From JAEUTH01 sp039931675 (lineage in GTDB: Bacteria; Bacteroidota; Bacteroidia; AKYH767-A; OLB10), in NCBI GenBank assembly GCA_039931675.1, contig JBDTRM010000275.1:1-64000 (forward strand): a stretch of 64,000 nucleotides of DNA. The letters run 5' to 3'. This document shows positions 34,960-41,687 of the stretch, piece by piece. The position numbers and the translations under genes are program-made. The notes beneath the pieces are model-generated. The model ran no database searches, was not told the DNA's origin, and was given only the letters and a program-made list of their open reading frames with translations. Numbering within the stretch: the first letter of the stretch is position 1; each line of letters begins with the position of its first letter.

Positions 34960-36312
34960 TCAATTCCTTATTACTTTCATCATTACTGCATCTTTTGTCT
35001 TTAGTGTGAACACAGGATTTATTTCAGTTGAAAAATCTTTGGGCAGTTGCAGGCGGCATTTCGTTGCAATAGTTGCTAAAACCAAAATGCCTTCCATCCA
35101 TGCAAAGCCTTCGCCTATGCACATCCTGTTGCCACCGCCAAACGGGAAGTAAGCATACTTAGGAATTTCTTTTATCGCTTCTTCATCCCACCGTGATGGT
35201 ATAAACTGTTCAGCATCATGAAAATATTTTTCATTGTGATGAAGTAAATAAGTTATTGCCCACAGCACACAACCTTTGGGAAAATGATAATCCCGTATTA
35301 CTACATCTTCTATTGGTTCTCTTGCAAATGTCCATGCAGGCGGATAAAGCCGCAGTGATTCTTTGAAAATATTTTTTGTAAAGCTGAGCGCTTGATAATC
35401 GGATGCTTGTGGTAAACGATTGTGAATGGTTGTTTTTACTTCCTCCCGGAATTTTTTTTCAATATCAGGATGTTTGCCGATTAAGTATAAAGTCCATGTT
35501 AAAGCAAGTGTTGTTGTTTCGTGTCCGGCCAAAAAGAAAGTCATTACTTCATCACGAATTTGTTCATCCGTCATCCCGGTTCCGGTGTCTTCGTCCTTTG
35601 CTTCCATCAGCATGGTGAGTAAATCCATTCGCTTTGCATCTCCTTCTTTACGGTATGATGCAATGATGCCGTTTACTACTTTGTCTAATTCTGTTTTCAG
35701 TTTGAAAAACCTTTTAACAACAGGAATCTGAATTTCTTTCTCCAAACAATAAATATAAAACGGGTTGGAAAGAATTTTATTCATCACATCAAAAGCAACC
35801 TGTAAATTTTTTCCCACCTCTTCAATCACATTATTTTCCAACCCTGAACTGAACATGGCTTTGGTAATTACTTTCAAAGTTATCCGTGTCATCGCCTCAT
35901 TGATGTTTATGGTTTCTCCATCTTTCCAGTTATTAATTTCTTCGGTGGCGCACGCTACCATGATTTTTGCATATTCTTCTATCCGCTGCGGATAAAAAAC
36001 GGGCTTGATTAATTTGCGCTGCTGCTTGTGAAAATCTCCATCGCTGGTAAACAACCCGTTGCCGAGAAATTTACGGAACGCCCGAAAAAAGGAAGTGCGT
36101 TTCATTTTAGGACCGAGCGTGGTAAGAATTTCTTTAATCATTTCGGGGTCATGAATAAAGTAACTTTTAATACCGGTAAAAGAAACTTCACATACATCAC
36201 CATATTTCGCTACTTTTTTTTTCGTGTAGGAAATTGTATGTTTAGCTACTTCTCTATACTCAAGCAAGTCGGTTATGATGGGAATTAAAATTCTTTTCGG
36301 AATTGGTTTCAT
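34960..36312 (-). CDS. Cytochrome P450
   Basis: 450 residues, class-I-type bacterial P450 without a signal peptide. The I-helix oxygen-binding motif is LAGHETTT (261-268), the K-helix is ESLR (318-321) in KESLRLYPPAW, and the haem loop is FPFGGGNRMCIGEGF with the Cys ligand at 398. It resembles the CYP102/CYP4-like soluble group that hydroxylates fatty acids or terpenoids; the substrate is not readable. No ferredoxin or reductase gene is adjacent, so redox partners must lie elsewhere. Its presence as a single cassette between S7 and S6 is notable. Confidence 0.95.
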   Translation of the reverse strand: MKPIPKRILIPIITDLLEYREVAKHTISYTKKKVAKYGDVCEVSFTGIKSYFIHDPEMIKEILTTLGPKMKRTSFFRAFRKFLGNGLFTSDGDFHKQQRKLIKPVFYPQRIEEYAKIMVACATEEINNWKDGETININEAMTRITLKVITKAMFSSGLENNVIEEVGKNLQVAFDVMNKILSNPFYIYCLEKEIQIPVVKRFFKLKTELDKVVNGIIASYRKEGDAKRMDLLTMLMEAKDEDTGTGMTDEQIRDEVMTFFLAGHETTTLALTWTLYLIGKHPDIEKKFREEVKTTIHNRLPQASDYQALSFTKNIFKESLRLYPPAWTFAREPIEDVVIRDYHFPKGCVLWAITYLLHHNEKYFHDAEQFIPSRWDEEAIKEIPKYAYFPFGGGNRMCIGEGFAWMEGILVLATIATKCRLQLPKDFSTEINPVFTLKTKDAVMMKVIRN

Positions 36313-36476
36313 GCTATGTCATTTCTTCTTTGCAGTGTGCTTTCGTTTCTTTTCATAATGGCTTTTGTGATTGCTGCTCCGTGAATAACCTGTTTTGGGT
36401 CCTTTACTTTTGCAAATTCATAAATAAAGGTAATTTTTATTCCGAAACAACAGAAGCGTTTACATGCTGTCACTTC

Positions 36477-36552
36477 CATTGACCCCAAATAGAATTACAA
36501 ACTGCTTGAGTGAAAGTGCAAGGTTAAAGCCTTGCATAAGCAAGAGTCATTA
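36477..36552 (-). other. attC-like element S7
   Basis: 76 bp. Minus reading: TAATGAC (the TAA is the stop of the upstream gene), CTTGCTTATGCAAGG, TTGCACTTTCACTCAAGCAG, TTTGTAATTCTATTTG, ending in GTCAATG. The end boxes co-vary with the other copies: TGAC pairs with GTCA, where others have AAC with GTT. Confidence 0.65.
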
Positions 36553-37092
36553 TTTTTTGAAGTATGCATTAAGAATTTCAACAAGGTGGTTTGCTTCTGC
36601 ATCATCCACACCAAGAGCGAATGAATAAGTTTTCAATCCGTAATCAAATTTTATTTTCCCCGGTCCGAGTCCCCAGAAAGCATAACCGTTATTGCCAAAC
36701 ATTCCTGTCATAACTTTTTCGGTTCTGAAATTCCTGATTTCCCTTACGTCCATTCTTTTTTTAAGACCGATATTAAAAATAGTTTTTTCAAAAAGTAACT
36801 CATTTCTGTCGGAAATAATTTTCTCCTGTCCGAAATATCCCCAGAGTAAAATGAAAATAATTGCAAGACCGCCAATGGTCCAGCCAACGAGCCAGAAGGT
36901 TATAAAACCATCAACACCTATGTTATCATTATCGGATTTACCAAATGAAGTTAAAACATTTGTTAGTCCGAAATACCAGCCGCCTAACCAGGCTGTGCCG
37001 AATAAAAGTGCGAACCAGTTTTTCTTTGAGGGAATAATAATACTTAAAGTACCTGCAGAGTTTTCAATTTTAGCTTTTCCGTTGTTTAGCAT
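36550..37092 (-). CDS. Hypothetical membrane protein, PH-domain-like C-terminus
   Basis: 180 residues with two membrane segments (NWFALLFGTAWLGGWYFGL and ITFWLVGWTIGGLAIIFILL). They are followed by a cytosolic beta-rich domain (ISDRNELLFEKTIFNIGLKK, then RMDVREIRNFRTEKV and DYGLKTYSFALGVDDAEANH) reminiscent of bacterial PH-like domains. The function is unknown. The stop TAA is built into element S7. Confidence 0.65.
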   Translation of the reverse strand: MLNNGKAKIENSAGTLSIIIPSKKNWFALLFGTAWLGGWYFGLTNVLTSFGKSDNDNIGVDGFITFWLVGWTIGGLAIIFILLWGYFGQEKIISDRNELLFEKTIFNIGLKKRMDVREIRNFRTEKVMTGMFGNNGYAFWGLGPGKIKFDYGLKTYSFALGVDDAEANHLVEILNAYFKK

Positions 37093-37173
37093 TTGTGTGA
37101 TAGTGTTTAATTGGAGCTTTTTAATGCATGTATAGGCGTGGATGCGTACAGGACTTCTTGCATGAACAAGATG

Positions 37174-37896
37174 TCAAAAGGAAAACTGCTTCCATTCTCT
37201 GTCACCCAATGGTTTTTTTTCAAAGTTATTAATCACTATTTCAAGCATTTCAAATTTCCCCTTACTTATTTTCCTGACTCGCTTTTCTTTTAACGGTTTC
37301 AAAATATTTATGTCGAAAGTACACCTTCCAATCTGTTTCCATTGTCCACCTTTTAAAGTATATGCAATAAGCGATTTAAACCTGCTCACGCAACTCGAAT
37401 AAAATATGCAGATTTCTGAAGTTCCATCCTCATCAATATCGCTAATTGAAAACAAGTTGTCCGGGTGACAACAATAAGAGTCTGAAAATAGTCTTGGCAA
37501 CGATGTGTCAAAAAATGAGTATGAATAACCCTCATCACAATAATTGAAAGGTGGAACTAAAAAAACTGTATCATTAATATTGTCACCATTAAGGTCGCCA
37601 ATGTTTTTTAATCCTTCAAATCCTGAAATTAATTCAGAGTTTTCATACGTAATAATTCCGCAAGTATCTGCCTGATATTTGTCAAGGTAATTAAGTAACA
37701 GAAACTCCTTTCCTTTAAGCAAACTGTCGCTTATGAAATGAATATTCTCTTTAAGTTTTTGCTGTAAGCTGTCTATCTTATTTTTTTTTGTAGTGACAAT
37801 TGCCGCTGCATGTTCTTTATCAGCATTAGGTTGTTTGCAGGAAGATGCAAAAAGTGCGAACAGTAATATTTTTGATATGAGCTTATTGTATGTCAC
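37174..37896 (-). CDS. Hypothetical lipoprotein with VCBS/EF-hand-like loops
   Basis: 240 residues. The lipobox FASSC at residues 16-20 follows a signal peptide. A K/Q-rich linker is followed by NIGDLNGDNINDTVFLVPPF and SISDIDEDGTSEICIFYSS, which are Ca-binding-like repeats as in FG-GAP proteins, and a YTLKGGQWKQIGRCTFDI strand pair. It is probably anchored in the outer or inner membrane. The 81-bp gap to the next gene holds TTGTTCATGCAAGAAG, possibly the trace of a lost element. Confidence 0.68.
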   Translation of the reverse strand: MTYNKLISKILLFALFASSCKQPNADKEHAAAIVTTKKNKIDSLQQKLKENIHFISDSLLKGKEFLLLNYLDKYQADTCGIITYENSELISGFEGLKNIGDLNGDNINDTVFLVPPFNYCDEGYSYSFFDTSLPRLFSDSYCCHPDNLFSISDIDEDGTSEICIFYSSCVSRFKSLIAYTLKGGQWKQIGRCTFDINILKPLKEKRVRKISKGKFEMLEIVINNFEKKPLGDREWKQFSF

Positions 37897-37967
37897 GATA
37901 TTATGGCACGCAGGCAGAAAGGATAAATTAAGTTTTTAAATGAGAAGTATTTAAATGGTCTGACTTC

Positions 37968-38026
37968 CTTGAACGCCAAATGTAATTATAAACTAACTGA
38001 ATAAAAGCGTTGAATAGGTGTTTACT
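37968..38026 (-). other. attC-like element S8 (upstream edge of the array)
   Basis: 59 bp. Minus reading: AGTAAAC (alternatively ATTCAAC at 38009-38015, a perfect RYYYAAC), TTTTATTCAGTTA, GTTTATAATTACATTTG, ending in GTTCAAG. No gene lies immediately upstream; the 190-bp tandem duplication begins 16 bp away. Confidence 0.55.
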
Positions 38027-38041
38027 AAATTCACACCCCCC

Positions 38042-38416
38042 ACTGTCGCAAGTCTTCCCAAGCCCTGTGCCGTTGCCCGACTTGTGACACGACAACACCC
38101 GCCATCCAATTTTCCTTTTTGCTTTGGAAGTACATATCATCATAATGCAACATTTCTCTATGAAGAGACAATTATTTATTTCCCGAAAAGTAGGAATAAA
38201 ACAGTTCAATTGTGACATTGAAAATCTCCCAACTGTCGCAAGTCTTCCCAAGCCCTGTGCCGTTGCCCGACTTGTGACACGACAACACCCGCCATCCAAT
38301 TTTCCTTTTTGCTTTGGAAGTACATATCATCATAATGCAACATTTCTCTATGAAGAGACAATTATTTATTTCCCGAAAAGTAGGAATAAAACAGTTCGAT
38401 TGTCACAATGAAAATT
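38042..38416. repeat. Tandem duplication of a 190-bp unit, each headed by a REP-like hairpin
   Basis: The unit starting at 38042 is repeated from 38232 with near identity; the last bases differ. Each unit starts with a hairpin TGTCGCAAGTC ... GACTTGTGACA that is also found beside the RAYT pseudogene. The short open frames here are products of the duplication and not genes. The rest of 37897-38516 shows only element S8 and dispersed repeats. Confidence 0.92.
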
Positions 38417-38432
38417 ACGCTAACCATTAAAA

Positions 38433-38491
38433 TCCCGACAGCTATCGGGACTTCAGAATGACAAGTCGCGGGTAATTGTCTGAACTATGAT
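38433..38491. repeat. Small hairpin and dispersed 18-mer
   Basis: TCCCGA (38433) pairs with TCGGGA (38445-38450). AATTGTCTGAACTATGAT at 38474-38491 is the exact inverted copy of 153-170 in this window. Confidence 0.75.
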
Positions 38492-38516
38492 TTGTAGGAT
38501 TAAAAGATTTTAGGAT

Positions 38517-40082
38517 TTAATTTTTTATAACAGCAATCTTTTTACTAACCCGTTGCATACCCGAAGTAATAACACAATTATAAACCCCACCTGCAAGCAG
38601 TGGCAATTTAAAATCCTGCTCATTGCTCCAGGGTGGCAGCGTGTATTTAAAAACAACTTTGCCTGTTACATCATAAATAGAGAAAATACCGCTTTTATTT
38701 TGCGGCAGCAAATAACCTATATGCAAACTGTTACTTGTAACAGGGTTTGGATAAATACGAAACTTAAAATCTGGTGGTGATAAATTGTTTACTCCTGTTA
38801 TTAAGCAAGGACAGCCAAGCGTGGTATCGCATCCGAGGTAATAGTTGGGATGATATACGTTACCTCTGCCTGAATAGCATGGTAAGTGTAAAGCATGCTG
38901 TTGAACATCACAAGCAAAGCCATCACTGTCAGGATAGTTAATGTAATGTAAATCTATTACGCTATTGCCTGAAGTTATATAAATTTTACCATCAGCAGCC
39001 AAATACATCATCCAAAACAGAGTTTGCGAGCCTATATCAGGAAAAAAATATCCATCATACACAGCTACAGTATCCAAGCTGGCAGCAACATTACTAGTGT
39101 CCACATTTAATTGTATTATTTTTCTTGCAGTGCATACATACAGGTTGTGTGAATTGCCTGAAAAACTTAAGCCCAGACCAGGATTATATTCAGGAAAAGC
39201 AATCACTTGAGGATTAGAGAACATACCTGTGCAGCGGTCAAAATCGAATAAGCGCAATGTGTAGTTGAATCCTAAAGAACCACCAGCGATATAATATAAA
39301 TAGGCCATTTTTTTACCATCGGGAGAAAAATTCGCCTGGCCCAAAGCATATACAGGATATGGCATTACTCCCAATGATTGCTAAGTGGATGCGCTTACTC
39401 CCGATGGTGATAGCAGGAATTTATAAACTATATCACTACTGTCTTTAAATGCAATAATCCACCAATCTCTGCCATTGGCATGCCTGCAAGCCATTAAATT
39501 CAGGTTGAGTGATGCTTGCAATGCTACTAAGTTTTTTTGCCCGGGTATTACACCTCCTAATCCACCATTAAGGTTCATATTAATTATACTGTAATACAAA
39601 TAGCTCGGAAAAATATTATTTCCATCAGTACCGGTTTCATGAAATAAAATATATTTTGAGCTGTCACCTGGCCAGGGTAAAAAAAGATTGCTATGTTGCA
39701 TCGGATTAGCAGATGTATTAGAACACCATGAGGTAGTGAAAGGATTGGGATTTAATCCTCCGCCATTTTGCATAGTATCACCTGTAGCATCAGCTATCCA
39801 GCAGCCATTGCTTACCATCAGCAGATTACCATTAGCATCACTTATGTTACCCTGCGCTGCACGAAATGGCATTTTAAAATTATCAGGGGTAACTGTTACT
39901 GTATTCGTATCAAATTTGAGCCATGCTTTTGTGGAGGTAACATTGGTATCAAAAAGAGCAACATCATATCCTAATAGCCAGTTATGATTATAACCTTGGG
40001 CATGACAATTAAATGAGTGAAGAATTAAGAAAAACAGGATGAAATAAAATTTCACCCTGTTTAAAAGCTGTTTTGCTATCAT
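38517..40082 (-). pseudogene. T9SS-secreted protein interrupted by an in-frame amber codon
   Basis: The signal peptide (FYFILFFLILHSFNCHAQ) and N-terminal part lie at 39381-40082. A single TAG at 39381-39383 interrupts, and the same frame continues from QSLGVMPYPVYALGQANFSP to 38517. The whole is about 520 codons. It has WD40/propeller-like content (SPDGKKMAYLYY, LYVCTARKIIQLNVDT) and a type A T9SS sorting domain at the end (RIYPNPVTSNSLHIGYL, SIYDVTGKVVFKY, LLAGGVYNCVIT). One nonsense change, with all else intact, points to a recent lesion or a base-call error. A separate start at 39374 for the second half would lack a signal peptide and is unlikely. Confidence 0.85.
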
Positions 40083-40190
40083 CTGCTGATTATAAGTTTA
40101 GCTGCTTTAGCCATGCTGTTATTATAAATTTTTACGGTATAAACACCTGCCGCAAGCCTGCTTATATCTATTTGCTTATGCTGCTTATCA
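40079..40190 (-). pseudogene. Remnant of a T9SS type A sorting domain
   Basis: The minus strand reads IDISRLAAGVYTVKIYNNSM then AKAAKLIISR stop, the last ~30 residues of a T9SS sorting domain. Upstream it runs straight into the REP-like hairpin at 40197. Its stop overlaps the start of the next gene (ATGA). It is the tail of a gene whose body has been replaced or lost. Confidence 0.8.
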
Positions 40191-40196
40191 CATGCC

Positions 40197-40280
40197 TCCC
40201 CACTGTCGCAAGTCTTCCAAGGCCTTTGTGCTGCTGCCCGACTTGTGACGCAACAAGACCCGCCATCCAATTTTCTTTCG
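40197..40280 (+). repeat. REP-like hairpin, downstream of RAYT
   Basis: The stem TGTCGCAAGTC (40203-40213) pairs with GACTTGTGACG (40239-40249). Between them is TTCCAAGGCCTTTGTGCTGC. It shares the CGCCATCCAATTTTC tail with the 38042 units. Confidence 0.88.
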
Positions 40281-40312
40281 CTGTGCAATATTACATAAGC
40301 CATAAGATTTCA

Positions 40313-40886
40313 TTATTGAATTATGGTTATTGGCACCAATCCCTTTACTCCTGTGTAATCTCTTGCACTGCTATATAAATATTCTTCGGGCTTGTCTGTA
40401 AAGCCTGCTTCAACTGGGTTGTAATGAATGTAGTTCAATCGCTGGTCCTTCATTTTGTTTGTACTCAATTGAATGGGATGATTGTCTTGCTGCCAAAATT
40501 CCTGCCCGACTGGTCAGGCGGGGATAGATTTTATTGTTGGCATTTGCAGCGCCTGCTTTCTTGAATGCATTCATCATCAATTCTCTGCGGCTTTCCTGAA
40601 CATTATTTTTTATAGCTTCTGTAATTTGGGTTGAGGTGAATTTTTTAAAATCCCGCATGATTGCTTCAAGCTCGTCTTCGCCATTTCGACTGATTATCAA
40701 ATGAAAATGACTTGGCATCAAAACCCATGCATGTACAACTAATCCCTTATGCTGAATGCAATGAATTAAACTTTCAGTAAAAATTTCCTTATAAATTCTT
40801 CTTACAAACACATCCATCCAAAATACCACAGATGTTGAAACAAAGAATATTCCGTCAGGATTATAGAATTTGTACGCGCTACTCAT
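40313..40886 (-). pseudogene. REP-associated tyrosine transposase (RAYT, Y1/TnpA_REP family), frameshifted
   Basis: Start ATG 40886 (SSAYKFYNPDGIFFVSTSVV). The HUH motif is HFH in VVHAWVLMPSHFHLIISR. The expected RDFKKFTSTQITEAI follows, and the catalytic Tyr would lie in the helix after it. At 40501-40522 a 22-bp hairpin-forming insert shifts the frame. The correct C-terminus resumes in the next frame (FWQQDNHPIQLSTNKMKDQR, LNYIHYNPVEAGFT, DKPEEYLYSSARDY) and stops at 40313. RAYTs mobilise REP palindromes as single strands. This copy is flanked by two such palindromes but is itself broken. Confidence 0.88.
40501..40522. repeat. Hairpin insert disrupting the RAYT frame
   Basis: Contains GCCCGAC TG GTCAGGC, a 7-bp stem with one wobble pair. 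It shares the TGCCCGACT core of the flanking REP hairpins. It is absent from the expected reading of the family at this point. Confidence 0.75.
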
Positions 40887-40918
40887 AAAACAAAGGTATA
40901 TTTTCAAATGAATTAGCG

Positions 40919-40985
40919 AAGGGGTCTTGTCGTGTCACCAGTCGGGCAGCAGCACAAAGGCCTTGGAAGACTGGCGACAGTGGGG
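40919..40985 (-). repeat. REP-like hairpin upstream of RAYT, inverted
   Basis: The reverse complement reads TGTCGCCAGTC ... GACTGGTGACA with the same loop. Relative to the 40203 copy an A-T stem pair is replaced by C-G on both sides, a compensatory change. The 40986-41150 gap holds only this and a hairpin repeat. Confidence 0.9.
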
Positions 40986-41075
40986 TGCTTCCAAAAAAGA
41001 TCAGGAAATAAACCGGAATAATTAATGTTCTTAATTTTATGAAGAATATTTTTCTTTTGTTAAGTCTGTTTAAAA

Positions 41076-41108
41076 ACTTTCGGAAAGTTGAAGGAACTTT
41101 CCGAAAGT
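41076..41108. repeat. Dispersed hairpin repeat, copy 3 of 3
   Basis: ACTTTCGGAAAGTT, loop GAAGG, AACTTTCCGAAAGT, identical to the 21034 copy. It lies 42 bp after the stop of the YcxB-like gene. Confidence 0.95.
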
Positions 41109-41150
41109 AAGACGCATGTAAAACGGGTTTCAAATCATAAAATCAAATGA

Positions 41151-41675
41151 TCAACTCACCCTCAGTTTCTGTTTAATATGTGATTTTTCTCTTATCAGTT
41201 CGCGAAGCTTGTGTACATCATCAGGGCTTTTGAAAAATGATTTTGGTATAATGTTCATCAGCTTTGCATCGTGATATAGGAGAAAAAAATGCTTCAGTTC
41301 TACAATTTTATAAAACTTATCCCAGCCGCGTTCGCCTTTATAATCATCGCTTTGTGTAATTATTTTTTCTTCGCTGAATTCGTAATGTATTTTTTCCTGC
41401 AGGTGCTTGCTGGTGCCAAAGTAATTGCGGGCATTGAGGTAGATAAGATAAGGCCGTGTTAAAAGATAAGCGGCATAAACAAATGCAATAATAAGTACGG
41501 TGCCGCGTGCCGATGTGCTTATATTGATAGTTGCCATTAAAAAAATATAAAACATTACCAGCCAGCCCAATATGGTTATAAATATAATGGCCGGCCTTCG
41601 GTAATAAACAATTATGCAAAGTTTCGCATATTGAACACGTTCTAATTGGCCTTCGGCAATTATAGTTCCCGTCAT
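41151..41675 (-). CDS. YcxB-like membrane protein
   Basis: 174 residues with two membrane helices (AIIFITILGWLVMFYIFLM and TVLIIAFVYAAYLLT), followed by a cytosolic domain: IHYEFSEEKIITQSDDYKGE, RGWDKFYKIVELKHFFLLYH, LMNIIPKSFF. This order, including the W..F..I.E....F.LY pattern and the IIPK.FF motif, is that of the YcxB-like C-terminal domain family. The function is unknown. It starts 12 bp after the stop of the thioredoxin-fold gene and is probably co-transcribed with it. Confidence 0.8.
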   Translation of the reverse strand: MTGTIIAEGQLERVQYAKLCIIVYYRRPAIIFITILGWLVMFYIFLMATINISTSARGTVLIIAFVYAAYLLTRPYLIYLNARNYFGTSKHLQEKIHYEFSEEKIITQSDDYKGERGWDKFYKIVELKHFFLLYHDAKLMNIIPKSFFKSPDDVHKLRELIREKSHIKQKLRVS

Positions 41676-41687
41676 AAATGTTGGCGA

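Noticed and set aside
24303..38030. An integron integrase or other tyrosine recombinase in the array
   Set aside because: No product in or beside the array shows the R..HxxR..Y layout of tyrosine recombinases. The integrase, if any, lies outside the window.
38018..38411. Two overlapping open frames with near-identical peptides, suggestive of a duplicated small gene
   Set aside because: They are simply the 190-bp tandem duplication read through. The frames have no start context and cross the REP hairpin.
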